From NCBI RefSeq assembly GCF_014356525.2, contig NC_052504.1, forward strand, positions 101,550,051 to 101,614,050: a stretch of DNA of 64,000 nucleotides, written 5' to 3'. Shown one piece after another: positions 1 through 12,529 of the stretch. Every line of letters begins with the position of its first letter. The stretch's first letter is position 1. The notes under the pieces are model-generated. The model was not told the DNA's origin, made no database searches, and saw nothing but the letters and a program-made list of their open reading frames with translations. A program made the translations under genes and the position numbers. The stretch comes from Nilaparvata lugens (Eukaryota > Arthropoda > Insecta > Hemiptera > Delphacidae).

Positions 1-58
1 CACTCGCGCAACGAGATCACCAAACGCGAGGCGCTTATCGCTCAGCTCGTCACGCAGA
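1..58 (+). CDS. Amot: Angiomotin-family protein, internal exon (5' part cut by window edge)
   Basis: Nineteen codons read from base 1 (HSRNEITKREALIAQLVTQ) plus one base of the next codon. The exon ends before GTCAGT at 59, and its spare A joins the AT that opens the next exon (3131) to give Asn, which continues as NKEL. AMOT proteins are junctional and actin-associated scaffolds that bind YAP and Merlin in the Hippo pathway; this part belongs to the central coiled coil. The N-terminal region, which would carry the PPxY motifs, lies upstream of the window. Family assignment rests on the run of five exons; this exon alone would not prove it. Confidence 0.8.
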
Positions 59-227
59 GTCAGTGACATTAAACTTCATTCCAATATTCAATACATATTC
101 ATTTGCTTATTCATTTTGTTTGCTGTACCTAGTTGTTCGAACTCACTGCCGGCGCACAAGTTTTCTTTGCCGGTAGTGCCATTTTGTAAGTTCGAATATT
201 TATTTTATCAATCTGTATTATTTTATC

Positions 228-1261
228 AGTGGCGAAGCTGTATACACTGTACACTAGTGACATTCCAAAGCCAGCAGGAGTCACTATAGCTACATTTGCT
301 GATGATACTGCTATTCTCTCAGTCGCAGAAGATATTGAGGAATCTACAGAAAAGTTACAAAGAGCAGTTAATGAAGTAAACACATGGACAAATCATTGCT
401 AATTAAACTAAATGATACCAAGTCTGTACATGTGAATTTTACTAATAAAAGAATTCAATATATTCCAGTATATATAAATGAGAAAGTCATTCCACATGCT
501 AATACTGCCAAATATTTGGGTATGACGCTGGATGTCAAGCTCAAATGGAAAGCACACGTCAAGAAGAAAAGGGAAGAACTAGGAATTAAATTCAAAAAGA
601 TGTATTGGTTGCTGGGAAGAGGATCCAGGCTGTCCATATACAACAAAATTCTACTATATAAACAGCTACTGAAACCAGTATGGACTTATGGCATTCAACT
701 TTGGGGCTGTACTAAACCATCCAATGTACAAATTATCCAACGATTTCAAAATAAGGTACTAAGAATATTGTTGACGCTCCTTGGTGCATCAGAAATGCTG
801 ATCTTCATCGCGACCTTCATTGGAGACAGTCACGAAAGTTATTGAGCACTTTGCGGCCAAGCATGAAGAGAGACTCCACCAGCACGACAATATAGAGGCA
901 ATCCAGCTGCTTGATGTTGATAATCTGGTCAGGAGGCTCAAAAGAACAAAACCGCATGAGTTAGTGAGTGAAATTTGTGTTGTGAATTGATGGCTTGAAG
1001 CTGGTGTTAGTGATAGTGAAATGTTCATCCCTTCAAACCAAACAAATTATTATTGGCCTACTAACTTGATTGTATGAAACTATTTTATAGGATACAAACT
1101 AGACTAAGTAATTGTAGTCAAAAACTAGACAAACTGAATCATAGGATGAGGTTAAAAAGTCTATTTAGTAAAATTAGGATAAAATAAATAGCTTATTAGT
1201 CTCAGACTAGGTGCTAATTTTTATATAATAAAAAAAAAAAAAAAAAAAAAGTGGCGAAGCT
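228..1261 (+). mobile_element. 5'-truncated Jockey-like non-LTR retrotransposon with 12-bp target duplication
   Basis: The target duplication AGTGGCGAAGCT flanks the insertion (228-239 and 1250-1261). The 3' end carries a long poly(A) just before the right copy. The body encodes the C-terminal part of a reverse transcriptase: the catalytic motif TFADDTAI at about 292-315, then KYLGMTLDVKLKWKAHVKKK and further palm/thumb sequence. The two halves lie in different frames (a break near 399), and the reading is lost again after about 775. It is 5'-truncated inside the RT, as is usual for target-primed reverse transcription. Residues match the element at 40301-40480, so both belong to one family. 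Confidence 0.88.
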
Positions 1262-1689
1262 ACCTATAACTATACTATGACTAAGAACTCTATAGCTTAC
1301 CGCTTCTCTTTCAAAGCACATTTTTATTCAAAAGACAAAGAAGAAAACGGAGTTTGAAGCAAATACTTCACCAGATCATTACACTCATGCATTGTATAAG
1401 TATTAAAAAATAAGCAATTATGCTAAAAGTTCAACAAATCAAAGATAAAATTCCAAAATTGAAAAAGGGTTTGGTTTCATTATTGTTGAGTAAACCAAAG
1501 CAAACCGCAAAACCGAGTTGTAGGTTAAGAACAAGCCAAGTGTTACATGAGCTACAACTGATCTATTTGAAATTGAAATCTTCAAATTTTAATAAGCATC
1601 GATGTTTGAAGACGATTGTTTCGATGTCGACCGTTCGATACATCGAGATCTAGACGGAACTCGAACTATGAACACAGCTGGAGTCTAGG

Positions 1690-2525
1690 CTTAATGTCCT
1701 ACTATGGAGTGTTTGGATGGCAAAAGAGGAGTCAGCATTAGAGGAAGACACATAGAGTGCATACGATTTGCAGATGATATGGCGATCCTGGCTGATAGCT
1801 GGACAATGATGAATGGAATGTTGAGAGATGTGAATGAGGCTTGTGAGAGGTATGGAATGAGGATAAACGCCAGGAAGACAAAGTGCATGAGAATTGGTGC
1901 AGGGAAAGCAAGAATGGGAATGCTGTACTGGAGGGTGAACAGTTGGAACAGGTATCATCTTTCAAGTATTTAGGAAGCATAATGGAAGTGGATATGAAAT
2001 GCAACAAAGAAATCAAGTAAGAATTGCTATGGCAAAAACAGCATTCAATAAGAAAAAGAGAATTCTTTGTAGCCAACTGGACAGACAATAAGAAAAGGCT
2101 AATAAAGTGCTATGTTTGGAGTGTGGCACTGTATGGTGCAGAAACTTGGACGCTGAGAACGGAGAATAAGAGAGGCTTGAGGCATTGAAATGTGGATATG
2201 GAGAAGGATCAGTTGGAGGGATAAAGTTACAAACGAGGAGGTGTTGAGGAGGGTTGGGGAAAGAAGGAGTCTGCTGGATGTGATAAAGGGAAGAAGAGGA
2301 GATGGCTGGCTGGGACATTGGATGAGACGGCAATGCTTGTTGGTGGAAGCCATGGAGGGGACCATTCAGGGAAGAAGAGGAAGAGAAAGAAGATACAAAA
2401 TGTTGGACTACATCAAGAGGGGATGAGCTACTATGCAACGAAGCGACTGGCAGAGAATAGAAGAGAGTGGAGGGCTGCTGCCATATAGAAGGACCTGCTT
2501 ACGAGCAGAAAACTACAGACAGACA
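1690..2525 (+). mobile_element. RTE-like (BovB-like) reverse transcriptase fragment, degenerate
   Basis: The reading begins at 1704 with IECIRFADDMAILADSWTMM, carrying the FADD catalytic motif, followed by the thumb-like block NEACERYGMRINARKTKCMR. Later frames give VEQVSSFKYLGS-type sequence and, at about 2190-2430, MWIWRRISWRDKV followed by LGHWMRRQCLL and GRRGRERRYKMLDYIKRG. This order of C-terminal motifs is typical of RTE/BovB-type non-LTR elements in insects. Several frameshifts are present and it is not functional. It ends near a short CAGA-rich repeat at about 2513-2530. Clade placement is from memory of the family. Confidence 0.75.
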
Positions 2526-2870
2526 GACATAGCTATGGTGCTACGTCACGTTGTCATAGCAACCATACAATACACCACGTCCATTATGAATGAATTGAGA
2601 GTCTCCTGAGTTGGAAGCTCACCATGCGAATGAATAGATAGCCAGTCGACTGTCGGCCGGACGAGAGCCACAGAACAGTTTGAAAGGTGGTCTGGCCAGT
2701 TCTTATCTAAATTTGCAAAGAAATGTATGCGTGCTAATAAAAAATAATATTCACATCAATAACAATTAATTTTGGGGAGTCTCAGACTCTTAGATTCCCC
2801 TTCAGCTTCGCCACTGTATTTTATGGCAAATAAATGAATTTGAATTTGAATTTACTTGCCATGAACATTA
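2526..2870 (+). repeat. Unassigned sequence ending in a non-LTR-like 3' tail
   Basis: No gene is visible. The end (about 2800-2860) reads GCCACTGTATTTTATGGCAAATAAATG followed by repeats of GAATTT, which resembles the short-repeat 3' end of insect non-LTR elements. The segment CTTCGCCACTG is the reverse complement of part of the target duplicated at 228 and 1250. No coding sequence accompanies the tail. Confidence 0.4.
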
Positions 2871-3130
2871 ATACATGCTATATGAACAATATTTTCCTAC
2901 AATGCAGAGTCCATTTTCTAGTCAAAACTTAAAAAAACACACACACCCCTCCACTCCTCAGAAATGTCAGATATGAGTAGGATCGTAACGCTGCATGATA
3001 AGTATGGCCTTGACTTTATATTGTAGCGGTTTGATGTGGTTTATATCATGGTTTGCATAGTTGCAATCACATGAGACGGCTACAATCGTTCTCTATTGAA
3101 GAATTGACGTTTTGCCTGCCATCTATGCAG

Positions 3131-3275
3131 ATAAGGAGTTGATGGCAGCTAAGGAGCGACAGGAGATAGAGTTGGCGGCGCAACGGCCACGCTGCAGGAG
3201 CAGAGAACGCACATCGACATCCTCGACACGGCACTCACCAACGCACAGGGCAACGTCGTCAGGCTCGAAGAAGAG
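3131..3275 (+). CDS. Amot: Angiomotin-family protein, coiled-coil exon with a 1-nt deletion
   Basis: The acceptor is ...CTATGCAG and the donor is GTAAGC. The exon opens with KELMAAKERQEIELAAQR and ends with an AMOT signature, THIDILDTALTNAQGNVV followed by RLEEE. The two halves are in different frames: one base is missing near 3186-3190. Adding one would also make the exon phase fit the next exon exactly (phase 0). The peptide is charged and heptad-like, as expected for the AMOT coiled coil. The flanking conservation makes an assembly deletion more likely than a true pseudogene, but the sequence alone cannot decide this. Confidence 0.88.
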
Positions 3276-3485
3276 GTAAGCATTCTCCACACAGTATATA
3301 ATCAATTCTATCTATAATAATAATAATAATAATATTCGAATGGCTGGATATCCACCTCGCCTAGATATATCAAAGTAGAGCTTTATCAAAGTAAATCCGT
3401 GGGGTCGCACGCGTGACTCATGAATGTTATGTTACTAGTTCGAGACAATTTTAAGACGTCATTTTATCTATAATATTATAACAAA

Positions 3486-4624
3486 TCTGGTGTGATACAC
3501 TCACACAACTTTCCTTGCTCATTGAACTGTAAGCCTCATTCTTAAACGAGAATGATTTAGGGGAATAACATAATGACGATTGGCGGCAACATAATTATTA
3601 CTACGCAATACTACACAATATTATAACTACGATCAGCCTACTGTATATGTGTATATAATATATATTGTTTCCAGAGTACTTTTTCCTTTGTGTAAATATA
3701 ATTGTGAAATTCGATGATTTTTTAAAATTCGTCAAAACAGCTGTTCTACAGATGAAATATCTCGACTATCTGTTCTTTTTATAAACTGCTCTACCTACCT
3801 ATCTCATGCACGAGAAGGACAAAAGACTCATGTCAGTTTACAAAGTCCATTTCTCAAGGATGGGGTGGACCACATTAGTTTCCCAGGAAATCGACTCATG
3901 CCATTTAATAGAGCTGATAAATAACTATACAGGGTATGAATTTGAAATAAATCGGTCAAGTCTTTTTTGAGAAAATCGTGAAAAACATTGTTTTTTAGTA
4001 ACTATCTGCCATTTTTCTCAAGAATATTACGGAGCTCCTGTAATTTTTCAAAAAATGAGACTCATGTCAGTTGATAGGGCTTATGAATAGCTCTATCTAT
4101 GGTATAAATTTGAAGAAACCCGTTAGAGCCGTTTTTGAGAAAATCGTGAAAAACATGGTTTTTTAGTAATTATCCGTCATTTTTCTCAAGAATATTACGG
4201 AGCTTCTGCAATTTTCCCAGAAATAAGAATCATGTCAGTTGATAGGGCTTATAAATAGCTACCCATGTATAAATTTGAAGAAAATCGTTAGAGCCGTTTT
4301 CGAGAAAACCGTGAAATACATAGTTTTTTAGTAATTATCCGCCATTTTTTCCGCCACTTGAATCGAATTTTATTGAATTTCTTATTGTCGGGTCCTCATG
4401 GTATAAGGACCTTAAGTTTAAAATTTCAAGTCAATCGGTTAATTAGGAATGGAGTTATCGTGTTCACAGACATACACACATACACACACACACAGACCAA
4501 CACCAAAAAATCATGTTTTTGGACTCAGGGGACCTTGAAACTATAGAAAACATGAAATTAGGGTACCTTAATTTTTTTGGAAAGCAATACTTTCCTTACC
4601 TATGGTAGTAGGGCAAGGAAAGTA
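3486..4624 (+). mobile_element. HINE-like (Helentron-associated) repeat, nearly full copy
   Basis: It starts TCTGGTGTGATACACTCAC, then has ACTTTCCTTGC, and ends with the hairpin CTTTCCTTACC - 11-nt loop - GGCAAGGAAAG (4590-4622) followed by TA and an A run. So an ACTTTCCTTGC-type motif near the 5' end is inverted at the 3' end. A short CA microsatellite lies at about 4466-4500. Bases 3979-4330 hold a tandem duplication of about 166 bp (GAGAAAATCGTGAAAAACAT units). No coding capacity is seen. Related copies lie at 6422, 32836, 48937, 49183, 54222 and 61738. The class is inferred from architecture. Confidence 0.6.
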
Positions 4625-5039
4625 AAAAAGGCTTCAACATAGGAGATGCATGATAGAAGATACAAGAATGACGCAGTATCACTCTTATAAAGTCATGAAC
4701 TGATTAACTTGCAATTTTCCATAAAGATTCTCAATTCACTGAGGCTTATTTTCTAATCAAGTATTCTACTTACTTTACTTATTCGTCATAGTTATGAAAC
4801 TGCATTAAGGGAGCAACGCTCCCGCAGTATATGACACGTCAAAGGTTAATATAATATAATACTACCATCCTTCATATTTCAACAATAGGGCTACTTTAAT
4901 GTTTAATTATTATAAATATTAAGAGTGCCCTCTTAATACTTTTTCATATAAACACAACTAGTTTTGAGCACTCATGCCATTTTCAATTGTCAAAATTCGT
5001 TTATATATCTAGTTGTACATTGGATAAGTAAATTCCGTA

Positions 5040-5880
5040 ATATCAGCCAAGTTAGTAATAAAAAATCTCAAGACTCATATATTTTGCCTACATTCAATCA
5101 TTTTGCAATATAGAATAAAAATTTGGGGTGGAACATACTCAAACCACTTGGAAAAACTTTGTAATTCAAAAATACCTTATAAGAGCTATATTGGGGAAAA
5201 CCAGACTCTATCCAAGTGAGTACCTGTTTAGTGAGCTAGATTTTAACTGTCAGGCAGCTTTACATAAAAAAAATTTAATCATCTACATAAATAAACACAT
5301 GAATCTTTTCAACCTGCGTGTTTCATCGTATAACCTCCGTCCCTCATCCATTACTTTTCAAATTACAGATACTATTTTATCAATTTGTAGAAAACAATTT
5401 TTATATCAGGTATCAAAGCTCATCATGTTATTCCTAACCATTTATCACTATAAATTGAATAGAAAACTGCTAATTGAAATTCATACATGGATAATCTCGA
5501 ACAATGTAATTTTGGCAATGTAATTCCTCATAGCTTAGTATAAAGACTTCTCATGTTTTTTATGTAATTTTCAACTATTCTTTACTTTCCCCTATGCCTT
5601 CAGTCTGCTCTTTCTCTTCCCTTCCTCACTCACTTTTTCTTTTCCATATTTCTTATTATATCCCATTATTATTCTCTTGTACTGTTGAGCATTGAACACT
5701 CGGCCTCTGCGCTCAGGTTCCTCGAACCTTGCAGGGACTTCCCGTTTTTAATATAGTTATGTATAATCCTATTAATGGTATTTTTCTTTTTCATTTTATA
5801 TTGTATTTCACTTTTTCATTTATAACCATTTTTGTCATTGTAATTATGTTTTTGGGACAAATAAAGATTTGATTTGATCT
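5040..5880 (+). mobile_element. Degenerate non-LTR retrotransposon 3' fragment
   Basis: Around 5110-5210 one frame reads IWGGTYSNHLEKLCNSKI, the W-G-G block typical of the C-terminal region of CR1/Jockey-type reverse transcriptases. A neighbouring frame (5128-5520) continues with FSELDFNCQAALHKKNLIIY and NLRVSSYNLR-like sequence seen in the same region of these proteins. The element ends near 5880 with GGGACAAATAAAGATTTGATTTGATCT, a polyadenylation-like signal followed by a short-repeat tail. Frameshifts and stops are present; it is a relic. Confidence 0.65.
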
Positions 5881-6421
5881 AGTTGTGTTTATATAAAACT
5901 GTATAAAGAAGATGCTAGTAATTTCAGTTATAATAAGGCTTATTTTCATTTGTATTAATCAATAAAATTTAGTTTGTAATTATTCATAAAAACCCAATCA
6001 AACAGCTTTGTCCAAGTGAATCCGTGGGGTAATTGGTCGCACGCGTTTCTCATGAATGTTATGTTACTAGTTTAAGACAATTTTTTGTTCTCAACACCGA
6101 TGAAGATTTTCCACTTAATTTTGAAAAAAAAAATTACTTAATCATTCTAATTTTTATGCTTCCTGGACATAAGAAGATTGCATTCTACAACACAAAAATT
6201 TCCCCGGTGCAAACCAAGGGCTATTCGATAGTCTCAAATGTTCAATTTATCTGTGATTCAAGTTATCCCGGTCAATCTGATCGGATATTAGTCTTAATTT
6301 ATTGTTGTTTCTGTTAATAATGATCAATTTCATCTCGAATATATTTTATTCGCCAAGAAATTTTTTGTTTGTTTATTTAATATTTAGTACAGTACGGTAG
6401 CATTATACTTATATTTATTTT

Positions 6422-7215
6422 TACTTTCCTTGCCCTATTACCATAGGCAAGGAAAGTATTGCTTTCCGAAAAAAATTAAGGTACCCCAATTTCAAAATTT
6501 CTATACGTTTCAAGTCCCTGAGTCCAAAAAAGTGGTTTTTGAGTATTGGTCTGTATATGTGTGTGTATGAGTGTATGTGCGTCTGTGTACACGATATCTT
6601 ATCTCTCAATTAACGGAATGACTTGAAATTTGGAACTCAAGGTCCTTACAATATAAGGATCCGACACGAACAATTTCGATCAAATGCGATTCAAGATGGC
6701 GGCTAAAATGGCGAAAATGTTGTCAAAAACAGGGTTTTTCTCGAAAACGGCTCCAACGATTTTGATCAAATTTATACCTAAAATAGTCATTGATGAGCCC
6801 TATCAACTGCCACAAGTCCCATATCTGTAAAATTTCAGGAGCTCCGCCCATCTATGCAAAGTTTGATTTTAGATTCCCAATTATCAGGCTTTAAACACAA
6901 TTTAAACAAAAAAATCCAAATGGAAAAGATTGAGCATGGACATATCTTCAATTAATGTCCAGTAACATTTTCACCTAATATTGAAAATAAGCTTGAAATT
7001 TGAGAAAATATAATTATTCAATTGCAACTGTTGGAAACTGTTGATTCTATTAAATCATTCACTATGAAGAGATAGCAGATCTCGTGTGTATCCAGCGTTA
7101 TTGTTGACCTTTCACCAGCTGGCTCAGATCTTTGACTTGAGATGCGCGTTTACACTAGCATCAGGTGATCAATTTTCATAACGGGAAGGAAAGTTGTGTG
7201 TGTGCGCCACACCAG
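6422..7215 (-). mobile_element. HINE-like repeat, minus-oriented copy
   Basis: On the plus strand it begins TACTTTCCTTGCC, 11 bases, GGCAAGGAAAG (the 3' hairpin, perfect 11-bp stem) and ends GCAAGGAAAG-like sequence then TGTGTGTGCGCCACACCAG. A short GT-rich tract lies at about 6548-6580. Shared internal landmarks are TCAAGATGGCGGC and TTTCTCGAAAACGGCTCCAAC. The 5' terminal TC seen in other copies is lost (CTGG follows an A run in the element's orientation). No protein is encoded. Confidence 0.6.
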
Positions 7216-7822
7216 TTTTTTGTATTTTGTTTTTGGCAAATAAATTCATTCAATAATAGATTTTCAAAATTCAGCTGGAATATTTTGGCAATTCATATTT
7301 ATAGTCCAAAAAGAATTAGTAACGTTGCGGAGTTATTTAATGATAAAGATATTTGCTTTGTCTAATGACAGACAAAGATTGTAAACACGCCTCGAATACA
7401 GGCCATAACCGATATGTGTATAATGTATTTACATTCATAGTAAGCATAATAATCAGTTGATGAAAAGCGTACAGCGTGTGCTCGTGGCGCGTGAGCCTGT
7501 ACACAGCTTTATCGGCTAGTGTGTGTATTCTCAAAGCTACAATAATTCAAATTCTATTCAATCCAATTCAAAATATTTACACATTATAAGCAAAAACATA
7601 ACAGGATCACACAGATGATACAATGTATTGAAGACTTTTAGATTGCTATCTTGAAACGTGTTATATATTTTATTGTTATATACGTGGTATTGTAAATGTT
7701 CTCACATCATCTTTCAGGAATTTCCTTTTATTGTATTATTTTATTTATTCTTCTTTGTAAAAGGTTCACTGTTATGATGGCCTCAAGACGTCACAGTGAT
7801 GAATTATCAATTTGTCATATAG

Positions 7823-8650
7823 TGTCACCTGGTCATATGGGACATATATATGAATCATATATTTATCTCATATTGATCAGGATTTTAGAGTTTTTAAATT
7901 AAAAGTTCAATGAACAGAATTTTGTCTTTGAACAATCTTTTGTCATCCACAGAAAGATTGTTTATTTTATTTGTTGTCAATATTAACGTTAGCTTCTCTC
8001 TGTTTTTAATAACAAACGTGCGCTAGGGTGATAGATAGAAATATGTACTTGAGATGGATTTTATGTTTGGCATTGACTGAGTTTATATTAATACCCAAAA
8101 TTTAGCTTTTGGGGCAGAGCTCGTTCATTAGGACTGTGAGTAAAGTCCAGCTGATCCAGTGAAAAAGGCTAGACTTGTTCATTTTATAATACAGTTATTC
8201 TGTCACAGATCGGACAGTTTAAAAATAATTGTATTATTAAAGGAGACAGGTTCTGAACCTGTTCGGAGATTGGTTCAGTTAATTTTGTTTGTAGATAATA
8301 ATAGTAAAGTCGCGTTTCAACTAGTGAATACCAAAGGGGGAAGCCATCTTCAAAAGGTAGGTGATTACTGGATAAGATCTTGTTCTTAATTTTCATAACC
8401 ACAAAGCGAGTAGTTTCCCCCATTAATTTCATTTTAATATTGTGTTTGTATATATTTTTATATTTTACCTTTTTGGAATAGACAAAAATTAATATTTATC
8501 ATATTCAATCATATTTAACCGAAAGATACCAATTAATTAAAGTTCTAGTTATTCTGTTCTCCTTTTGTTAACATTTTTCACTCCCCCTTTACATATGTAG
8601 TGGAAGTGTCACCGCTTCCTTACATAATTGGTGAAGCCGCCTGCTTACAA
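7823..8650 (+). repeat. Solo-LTR-like repeat, copy 1
   Basis: About 0.8 kb nearly identical to 28646-29482. It starts TGTCACCTGGTCATATGGGA. Near the end, CTTACATAATTGGTGAAGCC resembles the end of an LTR followed by a primer-binding site (TGG...). No pol or gag sequence accompanies it, so a solo LTR plus a few leader bases is the simplest reading. Internal landmarks are AACGTTAGCTTCTCTCTG and CTTTTGGGGCAGAGCTCG. I see no flanking target duplication. Confidence 0.45.
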
Positions 8651-8945
8651 TAGTATGTACTATTTTTGAGTTGTTTTTTTTCTGAGCCTTTTAGATTTTT
8701 GAATATTAGGTGTTATACTTTCTGTAGCTTCATTTAATTTAATTCTTATATCTTTTCTTTCTTGACTAGAATTGAAGCAGAATAAGTAAACCACAACTCA
8801 CTGCCAACACACAAGATTAAACACACATTAATTATAATCAATGTCTATATTTGTTGGTAATTTATTGTATATTGTACAAGTATATTTGTTTGTGATTTTT
8901 GGCAATAAATTCAATTTTGGTTTGTGTGTGTGTGTACGTGTGTAG

Positions 8946-9129
8946 TGCCGCAAGAAGCAGATCCACGTGGAGCGAGTGGCGCAGTTGCAGCGTGCGCTGT
9001 CCTCTCTGCAGTTGGCCAGCGACCGACGCGAGCAGACCGAGCGCAAGTTGCGGCTGCAGCTCGAGCGCGAACTGCGCAGCGAACGCGCCAGAAACAACGC
9101 TAACGCAAACGACGCCACCTCCAGCCAAG
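8946..9129 (+). CDS. Amot: Angiomotin-family protein, coiled-coil exon
   Basis: The acceptor is ...GTGTGTAG and the donor is GTTAGT. The frame is open for 61 codons plus one base, beginning CRKKQIHVERVAQLQRALSS and continuing through a segment rich in Arg, Glu, Gln and Leu (QLERELRSERA), which matches the vertebrate AMOT stretch around LQSACEKREQ. It is markedly GC-rich compared with its AT-rich introns. The end, ANANDATSSQ, is a low-complexity linker. The spare G joins GT of exon 28249 to make Gly. No frame break is seen. Confidence 0.9.
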
Positions 9130-9458
9130 GTTAGTTGCTGCTTCCTATTAAATTACTTAGACTGGCCAGAAACGTAACTTTTCGCTGTCCCATACGTCTG
9201 TACAGTCGAAAACCTATACGTTGGTGACTTCTAATGGTGAGTTTTAGGTGGGCCGTCCACTGGAACCGATTTCGTCTGAATTAGCATCGGCCGAAAACTT
9301 TGTTTGTTTGCTTTTAAAGCTTCCCAGAGACTCTAATCAGAGTATAGGAATTGTCAAAAATGTATAATACATACAGTATTACAAAAAAGAAGAAAAAAAT
9401 CACACAAAGGAACCCTCTCTACACACAAACTCTTCTGTGGTATAAAATACTCCAAGCA

Positions 9459-10007
9459 TCAAAAACGTTTCAACTCCTTCTCATAAACATCGACATCTTC
9501 ACAATTTTGCAAGTGAGTAGGAAGCTTTCTAATAAATTTAAGGCCCATATATGTAGGTGTTTTCTCAAAAAGAGCTGTTCTGTGATACAGTGAAGCATAA
9601 TCTCCTCTATTTCTAGTATTGTATCCATGCGAATCAGCATTTCTAGTCATTGTTTTTCTTCTAACATGCATAATCACCTCATAGATATAAATAGAGGAAA
9701 CGGTTAGTATGCCTAACTCTTTGAAGTGGTTCCTACAGGACTCTAAAGGCATAATACCTTTGATGGCTCTAACAGCTTTTTTTTGGAGCTTGAACACCCT
9801 CTCCAGATTCTGGCACGACCCACCCCACACAATAATGGCATAGTGGATGTGTGTCCTTATGAGTGAGTGGCAAACTACCGAACTCGTCCGAACGATCCCC
9901 CAACAAAGAAAGCTATAGATGCTCGTCCATTGCAACAGGTTCATGCGTCCGTGCACGTCGATCGGCCGGAGCCGTGCTTCGCAAGGGTCTATTTTGAAAC
10001 TTGACAA
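9459..10007 (-). mobile_element. Reverse transcriptase C-terminal fragment of a non-LTR retrotransposon
   Basis: An open minus-strand reading of about 180 codons. After an unrelated N-terminal stretch it reads LIRTHIHYAIIVWGGSCQNL and FKLQKKAVRAIKGIMPLESC, then LYHRTALFEKTPTYMGLKFI and KLPTHLQ. The motifs H.HY.I..WG, LQKKA.R.I, Y.TRN and GLKF..KLP are the standard C-terminal block of Jockey/CR1-type RT proteins in insects. No catalytic domain is included. It lies in the AMOT intron, antisense to the host gene. Confidence 0.75.
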
Positions 10008-10009
10008 AC

Positions 10010-11690
10010 TGAAAACTTGACGTAATGAAATCTAGAAGAATTAATAATAGGCCTATAAGAATCCTCGGTTGATTAAGAATTTATATGCAGCATTTCGAGT
10101 AAATCAGTCCAATAGTTTAGACGTGATGATGCGTCAAAAATAATTTTCATATCCTTTACACGTGTATATGTGTTTAAGCCAGTTCTTTCCTTTATGTTAG
10201 TATAGAAGTGATAGATGGTTGATATATCCATCTATCAATTCTATCATCTTCTATGCTATAATAAAGGAAATGAATGAGAATAAATTTTGAAAGGTTTGAG
10301 ATATCGATGTGCTGGTTTTCAGCATACCTTTTCTCTGGAAATCCTGTATCGGAATCATGTATCATATGACCACCTTTCAATTAAAAAAAGAAGTTGGATT
10401 CAAAATGGCGGAAAAAATTTGGGTGCGACGGAAAATCTGTTTGTTATCATTCGAAAAGGTTCCCCAATCATACTATCTTCTAATTTCCCTTTTAACAGAA
10501 ATGTTCTGCTGCTTCCATACAACAACTGGAAGCATGACAAATAATAATTGAAAACTTGACAAACTGAAAACCTTATGTAATCAAATCTTGAAGAATTTAA
10601 AATAGGTCTATAACCATCCTCGGTTAAGCAAGAATCTATATGCAAAATTTCAAGTTAATCAGATCAGTAGTTCAGACGTGATGGTGCGTCAAACATAATT
10701 TTCTTATACTTTATTCCTGTATATGTGTATAATCCAGTTCTTTCCTTCATTATAGTATAGAAGATGAAGATGGATGATCATGTTATTTTACTAAAAGATA
10801 GAATAGGTTGAGTAGTTTCCCTTCAGAGGGAGTTTGTCCAAATTTTTGGACAAACCCCCCCCCCCTGAATTTAAAATAGGTCGATAACCATCCTCGATTA
10901 AGCAAGAATCTATATGCGAAATTTCAAGTTAATCAGTCCAGTAGTTCAGACGTGATTATGCGTCAAACATAATTTTCTATATACCTGTATACGTGTATAA
11001 TCCGTTCTTCCTTTATCATAGTATAGAAGATGATAGATGGATGGATGATCATGTTATTTTACTAAAAGATAGAAAAGTTGAGTAGTTTCCCTTTCAGAGG
11101 GAGTTTGTCAAAATTTTTGGACAAACCCCCCCCCCCTGAATTTAAAATAGGTCTATAACCATCCTCGATTAAGCAAGAATCTATATGCGAAATTTCAAGT
11201 TAATCAGTCCAGTAGTTCAGACGTGATTATGCGTCAAACATAATTTTCTATATACCTGTATACGTGTATAATCCAGTTCTTTCCTTTATCATAGTATAGA
11301 AGATGATAGATGGATGGATGATCATTGTTATTTTACTAAAAGATAGAAAAGTTGAGTAGTTTCCCTTTCAGAGGGAGTTTGTCCAAAATTTTTGGACAAA
11401 CCCCCCCCTGAATTTAAAATAGGTCTATAACCATCCTCGATTAAGCAAGAATCTATATGCGAAATTTCAAGTTAATCAGTCCAGTAGTTCAGACGTGATT
11501 ATGCGTCAAACATAATTTTCTATATACCTGTATACGTGTATAATCCAGTTCTTTCCTTTATCATAGTATAGAAGATGATAGATGGATGGATGATCATTGT
11601 TATTTTACTAAAAGATAGAAAAGGTTGAGTAGTTTCCCTTTCAGAGGGAGTTTGTCCAAAATTTTTGGACAAACCCCCCCCCTCCCCAAT
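10010..11690 (+). repeat. Tandem array of about 272-bp units
   Basis: The phrase GAATTTAAAATAGGTC recurs at 10593, 10867, 11138 and 11410 (spacing 274, 271, 272), with a diverged unit at about 10039 separated by unrelated sequence. Each well-preserved unit carries a palindrome, GTTTGTCC-AAAA-TTTTT-GGACAAAC, followed by a run of 7-11 C. The last two units are almost identical, implying recent expansion or an assembly duplication. No coding sequence is seen. Confidence 0.85.
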
Positions 11691-12529
11691 TACAAAATCC
11701 TGGCTACGTTACTGAGGACTGTCTTGTAATCACATCTTATTAGTCATGAAATGCACTGTTGATAAATTAGAAGTTTTGGTAGCTATGCAAATTTCAATCG
11801 TGTTGATTGTGCGAGTAGAAATAATGTGTAATCATCATTCCCTCCCAACTCTTCTCGACATAGTTTAGTCAGATAATAGGATGGAGTAAAGGATTTTTTT
11901 AATTTTAAAAAACTATGTTTATTATACACAACACATTTATTAAAGGATTTTTCGCAAATTGGTCCCCTTGTATTTTCCATAAGTTTCCATTGCGAAGTAA
12001 TGCAGTTTTGCGTTAAACTTTCCTCTGCAGTTTCATATGTGTTTTCTCAATATTATTATCCTTTATATCTTTAAAGCTCTCCATTTGTAATCTTACTCTG
12101 AAACACAAAAAACTTGTGTCAATTTCTAGTTTTTATTTTTATTACATTTCATTGTCTACTATTCCTTGTATTGAAAAAATCCTTGTATTGAAATAATTAT
12201 TTACAGACTGTTTGAATTGACAAATTTTGTATTACACTAGTAGTTCTGTGAACAGTATACCTCGCGCTCTGTAAGTTTTTCATTGACCTGTTGTTATGTT
12301 TTCTCAAAAAATAATAAATATTTATCAATTTAAAATGTCTAGAAAAAATCCTAATTAAACATAGAGCTTTCTGTCCTATCGTACCGTAACGTGTCGTCCC
12401 GGAATGTGAGTGTGAGCGCTGTTATCAGTTCTGGCTGCAACTGTCCACAACGTTGATGGAAAGATACATTTACAAGATGTTCGATGTTTTTGAACGGTAG
12501 TATTCTAGTCCACTAAACAGCTGATTTAT

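Noticed and set aside
10010..11690. CRISPR-like array
   Set aside because: Units are 272 bp throughout with no short repeat/variable spacer pattern, and the genome is eukaryotic.
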